NCBI GenBank assembly: GCA_039619475.1
Contig: CM077115.1
Location: forward strand, 308,526,734-308,590,733
Reading direction: 5' to 3'
Length of the DNA: 64,000 nucleotides
DNA from: Icerya purchasi
Lineage: Eukaryota > Arthropoda > Insecta > Hemiptera > Monophlebidae
Shown: one piece after another, positions 37,721 to 50,099 of the stretch
Position numbering within the stretch: position 1 is the first letter of the stretch
Layout: every line of letters begins with the position of its first letter
The notes under the pieces: model-generated
Told to the model about the DNA's origin: nothing
Databases searched by the model: none
What the model saw: the letters and a program-made list of their open reading frames with translations, nothing else
Program-made: the position numbers and the translations under genes

Positions 37721-38196
37721 AGTATCAAGAGAAGTCTATTGTGAGTGAGCAACGTATTCCTGTATGGGAAGTTAAAAGTTTATATTCGAGCATTGAAATA
37801 AAAACTTATCAGAGATATCAGTTTTCTCTCCTGCATTTACCCGCAGTTTCTTCAAAGCTAGAATGTTTTTATGAAGGACGTCGACTAGATTCCATAAACG
37901 TTTTTTTTATATAAATTGATGTCATGATCCGTGATCAAATAAAAAAAAAAAAACCAATAGTGAACTGATACAGAATAGACACGACTTTTCGTCTGAATAG
38001 TCAGTACGGTAAAACGGAACCCTCAATACAGCTCTTAAACTTTATGTGTAGCATTGTCAGATGAACGTAGAATACCGCAAACTTCACTATTACAGCGTTA
38101 TTAGTTCTCTGAAAATCGCGAGCGCACCACTACCGTTTTGTTTTGTTTCGTCAAAATTTATATTCGGACAATAGGTCGCTTTTAGTAGGTCGAGTG

Positions 38197-38198
<2 letters not shown>

Positions 38199-38271
<73 letters not shown>

Positions 38272-38272
38272 G
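38199..38272. repeat. (TA)n microsatellite
   Basis: About 60 bases of perfect TA repeat ending in a few TACA units, within the COA6 intron. Confidence 0.95.
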
Positions 38273-39056
38273 ATTCCAGATAAAATAAAAAAAAATTTTG
38301 TATCAATTTCTAAATATAGATTTAAAAAATATGGCGATGCCGTAGGTAATAACTAACATATAAATAAATGAAAAGTTAAATCGTTAAAAAAGGGTTTCGG
38401 TGAGTAAAAATACTGTTGGTTCTATTATTACTGAATAACGAAAAATAAATTTCTTTCAAGTTCAATACGAGCAGAAAAGTAAAATTAAAACAAAAAAAAA
38501 AAAAAAAAAACAATTATAAATTCTATAAATTAGATATCTGCTTAAACGACAATGCAGGGAATTTCACAAAATGTAAAAGCCGTTTTGAGAACAGATTCGG
38601 TTTTAATTCCTAACATCATGAAGATCGGTCACGTACGTATAAAGGTGTTTATTTGCAAGGATTACCACCATCCGGCGACCTAGTGGACGACAAGAACGAA
38701 ACTTTCGATACGACCTTTGCCTTATCGTCTTTTTAGCATCGTAGCAATTAACTTAAAAATGTCAACATGTGCTCAGTGCCTTTAGTTACAAAACGTAGGT
38801 ATTTTTTTCAGCGCAAGCGTTCCGGTTGCTAAATTGAAAATTTTCTAGCAAAAAAAGGCTAAGAACTACGCCAAAAAAAAAAAGGTCACGAACAAATTAG
38901 TAACAAGAAATCTTAGTGTTGCTTTAACGGCATTTTAAAAATTCATTAACTCTCGAAATGTCCGAAAATTCAAGTGTCATGTCGTGTCGCACGAATTCAA
39001 CTACAGTTACTACGCTAAGAAATACGTCATTATTATAAGAAAAAAACGAAACTCAC

Positions 39057-39200
39057 CCACTGCGTAGGACAGGATGATTCGAATATCTGACGTACTTTTA
39101 AGCACTTATCCATGTTTTCATCATTCTTAACTAAACAATCCCAGTACTGGTCGCGCGAATCCCAGCACTTCTGACGGTCGGCCTTTGACGTAAATGCCAT
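39057..39200 (-). CDS. COA6: COA6, cytochrome c oxidase assembly factor 6, exon 1
   Basis: COA6 is a small protein of the mitochondrial intermembrane space that helps copper delivery to the CuA site of COX2, working with SCO proteins. This exon begins with ATG at 39200 and encodes 48 residues, including KCWDSRDQYWDCL and KCLKVRQIFESSCPTQW. The cysteines sit at residues 12, 22, 33 and 44, giving exactly CX9C and CX10C, the COA6 pattern; the W next to the first cysteine and the SRDxYWxC block are conserved. The exon ends at a GTGAGT donor in phase 0 and joins the exon at 34372-34470 to give an 80-residue protein with no targeting peptide, as expected for MIA40-imported proteins. The frame is intact. 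Confidence 0.93.
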
Positions 39201-40397
39201 CGCAAAATATTATTTCACCTCTTATAATAATCACAATACAATAAATTCATCACTAAAATGAATTCTTTTTACGATTTTTTAACGATAATTTTTACTTATT
39301 ACGTTTTTTTTTCTTAATTAGACGCTTAACACAATACAAATTAAACTATATTTACGAATTTCTATGAAATCGAGTGTAGCGGATTTTCCGTGAGACCTGG
39401 AAGAAAAATCTCACGCAAAAACTGTTTATTAAACTGTTTCTTTTTTTAAATGAATAAATACATGTAAATATATAAACAGCTGCAAATTTTTAAAAATATC
39501 CAAAAATCAGTAGTAGCTGTCGAAAAAAATAAAATAAATAAATAATAATAATAATAATAATACGTTAATAAAAGTAATCAAACGTGACAAATGACGATTT
39601 AATTATCAAAACTATCGGAAGCGACTACTGAACATCTGTACTAGTCTTCGCGACATTTGGCGCGCTATTTTTACAGACGCGAACGAGAATAGAGTGTAAA
39701 AACTGCGTGTTTCGAAAGAATTCCCGGAATTTCGCGAATTTTTAATTGATAATTTTTATTTTCATCGTGTTGCGGAGGGGAGAGAGTTGATGTAAACGGA
39801 AGAGGAGAACGAATCTTACCTCGTTATCAAAATAGACGTTAGCCAAACACAGCTTCGAATAAAGAAAAAAGCTAAAAGAGAAACTGTAGTCGTTTTAGCT
39901 TTTGCCTTGATTTCTCTCAGATACACGTCGATGTTTTCGCGAAACGAGAATTTAAATTTTTCCACACATCGATGTTTTCGACTAGTTTAGCGTTTGCTTT
40001 TTTTTTTTTTTTTTTTGGTCCATCTTGCATTAGTAAAATACAACGCTTTAAAATAATAAACGGAATGAAGCTCTGAAGAAATTCGATTTAAAAACATCGC
40101 AATTATTAAACAATAAATTTCTAACGATAATTTTGTTCACTAGACTAACATAAGAGCAAATCCGGATATATTTCGAAAATAATTTCTGTTACACAGAATA
40201 AACAGGTAAAATAATCGCAGATTTTATTAATTATTAATACATCGCGACAATAGTGTAGATAAACGCGTTGATTTTTCATTCAAAAAACAACGCTATATAG
40301 TGTCTTCTTATACACGTTAACTTCTCTATTGCATCAAAATAAAATTGAGCCCGATTAACGTGTATACCGATGATAATCACACCCGCGTTTAATTACA

Positions 40398-40432
<35 letters not shown>

Positions 40433-40504
40433 GGTATATATTATTTTTCGTCCAAATAAAATTTTTCTAAAGGTTAAAAAATTATTTTTTCTTTTTTGAT
40501 ACGT

Positions 40505-40548
<44 letters not shown>

Positions 40549-41286
40549 CTATAAAATTACATGAATTAGCGCGTGTAAACGCCCCTCTCTGCAAAAACAG
40601 ACCAATTATAAAATATCGCCAGAAAAATTACAAGAATGCGGGAGTTATAATGTAGCTACTAATAAATATTTATTTATTCTCTAAGCTGTGGTTCCGGACC
40701 ACCTTCTACCGCAAAAATAAAACTACCCCTCACCCAAAACACACAATAGTCTAAAATATTTCTAATGAGACGCCATTTCGTTCCGAAATATTCCCAAAAT
40801 TTTGAGGGGTTTTTGGATAGTGAAATAAATATCAGTACTTGTAAAAAGGTTAAAAATAATATTATAAATATAACAAAAAAAAATAATATTTTTATAAATA
40901 TACGGTTATGTATATATGAAAACAATTATAATATGTGTATAGCGACTACAATTGAAGAGAAACATTTTAAGAAAATTATAATAAATATGAATGAAACTAC
41001 TAATTTCGGTTTTTAGCGCGATTGTTTTCGGGTGAATTTAAATTAAAAAGTCGTGTAAAAACAAAGACTATCAAAAACCCCATAAATTTCGGAAATATTT
41101 CGAAACAAAACGGCTCCTCATTAGAAATAATATTTTCGATGCTTCTTCACCAACCGAGATACGTGTGTTAAACATTAAAATTCGTTAGCAGAAGCGATTT
41201 TTGAAGGTGTTGATATTTTCAACACACTGATAACACAGCTACGAATGAAATACGTTTTACAACGAAAATATATATACGTTACTTAC
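39201..41286. other. COA6 upstream region and intergenic DNA
   Basis: Holds the presumed COA6 promoter, with no TATA box that can be singled out. TA microsatellites lie at about 40399-40421 and 40509-40544, with a T-run at 40000-40016. A frame pair at 40674-41016 has no recognisable product. Confidence 0.4.
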
Positions 41287-41469
41287 AATTAGTACACTTT
41301 CCTTTTGTTGTTTTTTGGCTTCTATTTGCAATTCATGTGAGCACTTTTTAGCTAAACCACATTTGTCGGCCAAACAGTCTAGCATCACAGCCAGAAATTC
41401 GTCAAGAACTGACCACGCTACCGTCACAGAAGTCAATAGGACGTGAATGCGCGTAGCATCTCTCTTCAT
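41287..41469 (-). CDS. Putative coding exon of an unrecognised gene
   Basis: The minus-strand frame from ATG at 41469 encodes 61 residues, including RIHVLLTSVTVAWSVLDEFL, LDCLADKCGLAKKC and a lysine/glutamine-rich helix. It runs straight into a consensus GTAAGT donor after 41287. Composition and codon use are like the real exons nearby and unlike the AT-rich surroundings. The frame extends upstream to another ATG at 41496, and a CAG acceptor-like site lies just before 41473, so this could be a first or an internal exon. I do not recognise the family. It might be the 5' part of an unseen minus-strand gene. No partner exon was found. Confidence 0.4.
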
Positions 41470-41482
41470 ACATCAGGCTGAT

Positions 41483-43493
41483 TTCACAACAGACGGTCAT
41501 CCGTAATTTTGCGAATGGTCGTTTTTAAATAATATCCGCCATTCGTAAATCACGCTGTATTAAGTTTTAGCGAAGAGTCGTATGTGTATAATTTATTACC
41601 ATTCCCGCTCCAGAATCAATACTTAACTCGATTTAGACGAAAACGACGATTTTTAAGTAACTTCAACTTTATGTTACGCGCTACAATAATAATTCGTTTG
41701 CGAAGAGAAAAAAAAGCGAATGTTTACAAATGATAAATAAATAAATAAAGATACCCATATATATATATATATATATTCAAGGCCAGCCGATGAACCAGGA
41801 GCGGGGAGGCAAGATGATGGAAAGAAGATATGAATTATAGGAAAAATATAATTTGTAAAGGCTTAATATTTTATTAAACAAGAATAAAATCTTAATTAAA
41901 ACATACGTTTTCGTGCGTTTCTGGCAAAAATTATTCTACTACTTTTTGTATAAAAGTCTTACAAATTGTCCGTGCGCCTATGAATACTCATCATGGCCAG
42001 TTGATTGAAAAGTTTCGAAACTTCAGAGGGGGCAACGGCCTGGCGACGCTCGTGTATATATTAATGACTATGTCACTTTTAGGCTGGCGGTAAAATTTCG
42101 GTTACTTAGAAATCCTGTTCCTTTTTGCGTTATGGAAATTGCAATGGAAATCGATTCGCAGACCGCAATTATTTGTCTTTAAAGAATGACGAAGTCAATT
42201 AAACTTTACTCCTCTGTAGGTATCACAGATAAGTATCATCTGAGGATCCGTGGAGTTTCCCAGGTGGCGAAGTCTGAAAGATCGACTTATACAGATACAT
42301 ATACAAATATATATTTATATATGCATTAATGGGGCTACGCCATTTTTAGGCTAAGAGTAATATGAAAATACAAAAACAGGAAATCTGCAACGTTTTTGAC
42401 TTAAGCTATTCTCAAGAGATAGGGGTGTAAGTATTTGATGTGTTCCTTAATTTCAAATACAGCGCTGTTGCCGCTTGAATAAATAACGAAAAATAGAATT
42501 TCTGGATGGACTGAAATACAAACGAACGAAAGAACAAATTTAAAAAACAACGATAAATAAACGAAAAATGATAACAAATAAAAATGAATTACCGTGATAA
42601 CGAACTTTTTTCTAAACCCTATTGGGTATTCCCCACCTTTTCCAAAACATATCTTCTTCAAAGCCGCCTCTGCTCTTTAAATCTCATTATCACTTATTGA
42701 GAATTCTCGCACATCCCCGAATCTATACTAATTTTTTCTAATATGCCTATCACAGTTGGTTTACACTTTTAGCTGACGATGGGCTAGACCCGAAAACGTT
42801 CCCGCAGATAAGTATATAATATCGTTTCTATTTGCTATTTCCGTAATTGTGTTTAATGCTTTATAATCGACTTAATTTTAATCGGCGATTAGATATATTG
42901 TAAGTTGCACTTTTTGTTACTCCGCATCGAATATACCCGACTATCAAAGTGCATAAAATTGTTAGTATGTTCGGATAAAGCGACGAGTGTTTTCATTTTA
43001 TTTCGCCAAAAAATAATGGTACAACCGACTACTCTTCTATAAGAACTATAGAAGACTAATGTGATATCTGTAGATTGTTTCTCCTTCACGAGGTTCGAAA
43101 GATCAAATTTTACATATATCAATGATTACGTCACTCCCACCCATGGGGTAGAAAGAAAATCCAGTTACTTTTTTTTGAGTTATACAGAAATCCTCTATTT
43201 AACAACCGTACTCGCGTTAATAAGACGTTATTTTCCTTTAGTTTTTCATCACTACTTATGAAAAACTAAAACACTGTTATTTCGCGAAAATTGGAAGACT
43301 AATCTGAAGACTATATAATTTGAAAGCCCAAAATGTTTTGTTTTTTTTTCTCTCTCTCTCTCTCTCTTAGAAGACATTTCTAGCCTATTGGCTATCGGTA
43401 GCTGATATGATAAATGATTTTGACGTGAAGGGTTCGTAGTCCAGTGACTAGTCCCTGTATTAGTAACTTTATGTTTGAATAATTATCGCAAAG
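41483..43493. other. No gene recognised
   Basis: AT-rich intergenic sequence with a TA repeat at about 41757-41776 and a (TC)n run at 43350-43370. Minus frames at 42401 and 42889 show no domain. Confidence 0.35.
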
Positions 43494-43497
43494 GTGG

Positions 43498-45003
43498 TTT
43501 TTTTTTTTTTTTTTTACACTAAACCAAGGTCTAAAGGTTTTGTTCTTTTTAGTCTGCGCACTTGCGTTTGCGACAAATTATCCAGTAGTCCAATTGCAGA
43601 CCAGTTTGTGTGGTTATATAATCGCTCCTTTTGTTTTATTGCCATCCTGTTGATAACGTTAGCTATGCAAAGATCATCGTGAATGGTTTTGTTCCTTACG
43701 TACCATGGGACGCCAACGATTGACTTTAGAGTAACATTTTGGTATCTTTGAATTTTCATAATATTGCTCTTTGCACAGCCCCACAATTCGCATCCATACT
43801 TCCATATTGGAGCGAGTAATTGGTTGTATAATAATAGTTTTTATTTTCCACACAAGGACAGTTGGGACCGTTTTCCTAATAGCCAGTGTAATTTTTTAAT
43901 TTTTGATTCTAAGTTCAGCTTTTTTTGTGTCAATGTGCTTACGCCATGTTAGCTTCTGGTCTAGGTACAAGCCTAGGTATTTAACGTCTTTTTTGATTGG
44001 GACTATCTTGTTGTCGATTTTTATATTTTCTAGCTCTATATGTCGATTTGTAAATATTATATGTGTTGATTTATTTTCATTTATTTTAATTCGCCATTTC
44101 TTGCACCACGAGACATAACTTTATTCACGGCTTTTTGTAATTTACTATTTGCTTCTGTTTGGCTTAAATCAGAGCATAGTAGTGCAGTGTCATCCGCAAA
44201 AGTTGCCATTAAGGAATTGTCTACAACTGGTATATCTGCTGTAAAAATAAGGTATAATAACGGCCCCAAAACACTTCCCTGTGGAACTCCTGACTTAATT
44301 GGATATATGTCAGATACTTCATCTCCATACTTGATTTGATGGTGTACCTTTCGTTCAAGTACGATGAAAACAACTCGTAATAGTAATTTGGAAAACTTTT
44401 TTTTTATTTTATACAATAAACCGTTATGCCTTACTTTGTCAAAAGCGCGACTTACATCCAGAAATATCGCATCGCAAATCCTTTTCTCCTCTAAATCAGA
44501 TTTAATCTGTTGTACCACTCTATGTACTTGTTGGACTGTAGAGTGTTTAGCTCTAAATCCGTACTGATGAAATATGGTACTATTTGATATTCATTAACTA
44601 AAGGAAGTACTCTTTTTAATAACAGGGTTTCACATAATTTCGATATCACTGGTATTAATGAGATAGGCCTGTATGAGGCAACATCTGTAGGTGGTTTATT
44701 AGGCTTCGGTATTACTACTATTTGCGAAAATTTTAATTGCGCAGGGTAGTGTAGGTTAATCTTAGCATAGCGTTGAATATATATGTTAATAGCAGTAACC
44801 CTTTGCGCGGTAACTCCTTTAAGATCTTAGCGGTTATTAGATCGTAGCCTGGCGCTTTTTTGGGGTTCATAGTTTTAATTGCAGCCTTAATCTCCCCTGA
44901 TGATGCTGGCTTGATAGGAGGATAGACATTTTCATTCGTAGGTAGTGTATCGTCTCCAGGATTTGGAGTAAAGACGTTGACATGGTGTAGAATGTGTGCC
45001 GCA
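43498..45003 (-). mobile_element. 5'-truncated jockey-type LINE
   Basis: On the minus strand, in order: MNPKKAPGYDLITAKILKEL (about 44810-44870), IPKPNKPPTDVASYRPISLI (about 44655-44715), AIFLDVSRAFDKVRHNGLLY (about 44420-44480), SGVPQGSVLGPLLYLIF with ATFADDTALL at about 44205, VKYLGLYLDQKLTWRKHI at about 43920-43980, and a C-terminal part RYQNVTLKSIVGVPWYVRNK with NLSQTQVRRLKR. The element ends in a T-run at 43498-43516 (poly(A) on its own strand). Frameshifts occur near 44081, 43930 and 44520-44600, so it is dead. The 5' end stops within the RT-upstream region at about 45003, a normal TPRT truncation. Confidence 0.87.
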
Positions 45004-46329
45004 TATCAAGGTATAATTATATATGCATATTTTATGCTATTGGACCAAATCAAACATTTACCGGTTTCAAAACAAAAACATTCGTACTAACAAAATACAT
45101 TTGTTACACTCTAATTTCTATTCGTAATTTCTGAGCCACGGTCAAATTAACATTAAAGCGGAAATTATATCATACTGCGATTTTATAAAAATGACCGTTA
45201 ATTGTGCCGAAATTATACTGGTGCATGTTTTTGGTTTCAACATAGAATATGTGCGCTAGTGTACTTTTATAATTCTAAAATAATCTTTACAGAATTATAA
45301 TACAATGTGTAGCACATAAATAACGTTAAAAAACACACATCAATTTTTTAATAATACTAGTTTACGCTGAAAAATGTTTTATTTAATGCAATAGCTGCGA
45401 CTCCGGAAACATTTGCTTTATTTCCCAACACAGCCCGGGGTGCGTTTATAAGATTTGTGTAGTGAGGATCGAAGACAATGAAGTTTGCGAGTTTCAGTGC
45501 TAAAGGTCTGCCGGTGAAGAGAAAATGTTCATGTCCTGCCAGTGATCTCCGGTCCCCTTGATTAGATACACCGTTACACAATATCGGGCAATCCTATTGT
45601 TTTATAAAGAATTACAACCGTTGATTCCACCGAACCCTGTGGTTTTCTCGCAAACTTGTTTTTTCCTTAGTCCTCTTGGGGGGGAGCTTCTTTGTTTCTT
45701 TACATAGATCTTAGTGATCTGCTTTCAATCTATAAATAATACATCTTAGCCCGCTCCTTTCTACAACCAACTAAAAAATTCGGAGCTTCAGGCTTTGAGG
45801 CTGATATCGATTACGTTTTCCTTAACTGATTTCACTTTGGTTCCTTTTTCCTTGACCTCCGTCGGAAACGTCCTCAAGTAAGATTCTTATTCGTATGAGT
45901 TTTCCTCTTGCAACTAATAATATTAATGTTTATTCCGCTATTTATAAATTCAAACGCGACGCAAACTTTTGTCGCGTAACTAAACACGTTATGATTCCGT
46001 CAGCTTAATCTATAAAACTTTGATCGCAAGTCAAAAAAAAAAAAAAAAAAAAGAACAATATTTTGTTAAGAACTGATACAGGAAAGAACGAAAATGAATT
46101 CTGTGTTCATCCTATTCACGTTAGAGACACTTCTTGTCACTTTAGACGGGTGCACTGGAATTCGAAAATTATTCTAAAACGTTTTTTCAGTTTACCAAAA
46201 AAAGAAAACTTTATAATTTCTTTTATTTTCTTATAAAACCCCGATTTTTTTTAACCTTTCAAGTATCTTAATCTATATTCGTAAACATTCCAAGCGAATT
46301 CGAACACGATTCAACTGATTTTATATAGA
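45004..46329. other. No gene recognised
   Basis: A 74-codon minus frame at 45357-45581 in a locally GC-richer patch has no recognisable domain. An A-run lies at 46032-46050. Otherwise AT-rich. Confidence 0.3.
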
Positions 46330-47780
46330 AAGAATTAACGCAAGGAAAAAGGGAAGAAAGTACTGATAACATTCATAGATCTAACTAGAGCATTCGAGAC
46401 GATTGACCATAAAATACATATAAATAAATTAGAGGAGATAGGAATTAAAAAATCGTTCGAAAACTACCTAAACCAAAGGAAAACATGTGTAAATATATAT
46501 TAAATGCACGAAGTGAAAAAGAGGAGTTGAATGTGGGAGTTCCGCAAGATAGTAACTTAGCGCCAATACTGTTTATTATATAAATGCAAACGGTTTATAC
46601 AAGGAATTAAAATACAACGATATATACTCGTTCGCGGATGATATAGCAATAGTTACAGCACGTAAAGATATCAAGGAGGCAGAAATGAAAATGCAAAAAG
46701 ATCTAATCACAATAAATAAATAGGCACATGATAAAAATCTAAGAATTAATGTATCAAAAACTAAAGCAATGGTACTACGTATGAAAAGGGATAGATATGA
46801 TGAATACTGTCCAAATTTAATAATGCACTCTAACGAATAGTGTACATGAGTGGGAAGAAAGAAATGAATTTGAGAAGATAAATTGCCGGAAGATAGAAGT
46901 AGTGACTCAATATAAATCTATTTGGGGGTAATGGTGGGGGACGGACGTATAATACATTGCAAAGAAAATTAGGGCAACATTACCAGCATTATACTACACT
47001 TTAAAGAAATATGCAACAAATAAAACGTTAAAAATTGTGTATCATGCGCTAGTGGAATCGAGAATTATGAAATTCAGGCATGGGGAATGGCTAGGAAAAC
47101 ATACGTGGGGAAAGTAAGTAAACTGCAAATAAAATGCTTGAAATTAATATCAGATCACAAATCACGATAGCCGAAAGTGAAATAATACAAAAAGAAGACG
47201 TACTGAGGCTTAAACGAATATACTTATTCATAAAGAGACATGGGAATAGATAATGACAGATAAGGGGAAATAAAACTGGGGAAGAAAGAAGAAAAATTTA
47301 TATTTCGCCGTTAGCTAAAACAAAGATAAGGAGAGGAAAAATTAACAAATACATTATAATAACTCAGTTGTTAAATAAAATGCCTAAAGAAATATTAGAG
47401 GAGGAAAAAATGGGGGGTGAAAAAAAAAGAAAATAAAGGGAATGTTAAAAGAAAAGAGGGAAATATAGGAACTATTAATAATAAGCATAAAATAAGAGAA
47501 GAGCGTACGGAAATAGTGAAAAACGAAAGTGAAAAAAGGGAAAGAGAAAGGGACGGAACAAAATAAATAAATAAAATAATAAAAAATAAAATAAATAATA
47601 GGTATTAGTTATAGCTAAGTTAGAAATAAGGGGAAAAATAGGATTAATTTACGTAATAAAATATTTGCGCGGCGATAAAATTGTATAGTATATAAGTAGT
47701 ATAATGTAGGCATATTTAGATGTAAGAAAACTCGTCGATAATATATAGCTTGACGAGGAAATGTATAAATATTAATAAAT
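46330..47780 (+). mobile_element. Degenerate LINE reverse transcriptase relic
   Basis: Plus-strand fragments in different frames give DLTRAFETIDHKI at about 46380-46420, KLEEIGI.KSFENYLNQRK at about 46425-46475, a VGVPQDSNLAPILFII-like block near 46530-46580, the active site YSFADDIAIV at about 46625-46655, and EAEMKMQKDLITINK near 46675-46720, followed by a KNLRINVSKTKAM block near 46730-46770. Downstream sequence to about 47770 is purine-rich and ends in short A/T repeats. Frequent stops and shifts show an old copy. The motifs fit the jockey/CR1 group. Confidence 0.75.
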
Positions 47781-50099
47781 ATCGATATATTTTCAAAAAA
47801 AAATAAATAAAAAAATATGCGAGAGGCCTTCAGTCACGTTTTAAAAACAAAAATTCGAACGAAATCGCGGAGAATTTTTTTGTTGTTAAAAGTGAAATTT
47901 CACTCATTACAAATCAATTACGAAACAATAAATGCATTAAAATCCGCGCGGTGCTCGGAGAAGTTCGTCTCCATTTATTACCAAAATCACGATTTCACGT
48001 ATACGGCGGTGAAGCTTCAGGGGAAAAAATTTTTGAATAAAAAGGTACGCGATTTAAGATGTGCAAATTATAAAATCGTATTTACTTAAAAATGCAATAT
48101 GCGGGGAACAAAATCCATTCGATAAAATCTACAGATGTTATTGTTAAAATACGTTATTATTTCTACTCATTTTTTAATGATTAGTACGATTATTCTTCGC
48201 TCATTCCTAATTAGATCGCACGCTATTTTCATTCGCATAGAGCATAGAAAGATGTGACTAGCCGAAAGGATTTTTACTCTACGTGCACACAAATGTGCAT
48301 TACGTCAGATGATGATTTTCACTCATAATAAAATCAATTAATGAATAAAAAATTTCTTCAGTCAACAGACGTAGCTCCCGTATAACGATCTCATAACTTT
48401 ACAATTCGGTATTAAATACACGTAAACAATTTAATCAGTGTAGAAAAAAAAAAAAATAGGTCGATCCAATTACTAAAACATTTTTTGCTTCAATCCATCT
48501 AAAATAAAAATTCGAAAATAAATAATTTCCAATTCAAAACTGTGTCAAGCTTAATAATAAAATATGATGTAACACATGAGCACGTAAATCGGGAGAAAAT
48601 GTAACATCGTACAATTTTATTACTAATATCATTTTATAATAACAGATGTTTAATTTGCGGAGCACAAAATTAGGTAAAAATCGGAATTATCGGAAAAAAA
48701 AAAAAAAAAGAAATTCTTTTCCTTTTGAAACGACATTTTAGTAGCCGAATAATATTTCACGCATTAGAATGACTCAGACATTTCGATTATACCGAAATCT
48801 TTTAATTATTACAAAGCCAATATAATATACGAATAAATTTTAGCCATTGATCGTAGAAAAGTGAATATGTCATGATAATTTTGATGTAAAAAATTATTTT
48901 TGTACGACGACTTTGAAGATTATTTTAATTTTAGTTTATTTAGGAACAATTTGTAATGTAATTCAGAGCAAGCGTCAAAACTTAACTCTCAATTTATCGC
49001 GGTAAATAGCATAATAAAACGTTAAGCTGAAGAAAAAAAAGATAAATTCGACTATAAAAAAAAGGCTAAAACGGTAGTGATATATTAGGTCCCAAATAAT
49101 CAATTTAGATGTGTAAAGAGGTTAGAGAAGCGCATGGAGAGAGGCGCGTTTATAAGCCCGGTTTTTGTCACGAAACCGTCATCAAGCAGTCAAACTTACA
49201 GGTCGGGAAAATAGATAACGTAGCTGATGGTCCTCGATCTGAAATACCGTGACTGCTACAAAAGAATCAAGAAGGGCTCGAAAACCACGTAACTAAAGCC
49301 CTACACTGAAGATGTGTTCAAGAAAATCTTGCAATCAAAGCTGCAATACAACGAAACATTATCCGCAGTATTCTTGGTTGCTCACAGAACTTTGTATTAA
49401 TATACAAGGTCGAACTTCCGAACATTATATATATATATATATATGAATATGAGTAAAGTAAGTATCCTATATCCTTGATAGAGCAACATGGATTGTGAAG
49501 TTAAGGTCCATAGTGTACTAAGCCTAATGGATCTAAAATTAATATTGGGACTAGTTTATTTCTCGCGGCCAGCTTTACTTTCCCAGATTTCTCTGGTGTC
49601 CAATTCAATTTTAGATTTGGTAAACCTGGCAGAAACTTGGAACCGGAACTAAGCAAAGTCTCTATAGTCTATGACATCTCTGACTTGGCAGCCAAGCACA
49701 TTGATATATATATATATATATATATATATATCTAATAAAGCTGCAAAAAAAAAAATCGTACAGTCTGTTCTGCAGTAGCTAGCGAGTTAATTTTTTTTTA
49801 ATCGATGTATTTCCTTTGTGATATCATAAAAAAATTATAAAGCCCTCAAAATTTTAAAGTTAAAGGGTCCAAATTTTGAAAAGTGTGAAAATCAAGTTTT
49901 AAGAACAATTTTTTAAAAAAATTCCACAGCCGGTTCTATATGAGTTACGGTATTGATTTTCTTTTTAACCTACATAATAAGGTCTCCAACATACAGGAAA
50001 AATATAAACTTTGAAAAATTGTGATATTTAAAGACCAACATTTGGGAAAATACACTAAAAAACACTACAGCCCTTCCATGGTAGTTGGACGGTCACTTT
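47781..50099. other. No gene recognised
   Basis: AT-rich DNA with TA repeats at about 49422-49444 and 49704-49731 and A-runs at 48442-48454 and 48697-48709. The stretch 49100-49420 is less AT-rich and may be an unidentified transposon relic; no protein motif could be named. Confidence 0.3.

Noticed and set aside
40355..40594. 79-codon minus frame rich in IYIYIY
   Set aside because: Translation of TA microsatellites.
45357..45581. 74-codon minus frame in a GC-richer patch
   Set aside because: Protein-like composition but no recognisable domain or splice sites; left as unexplained.
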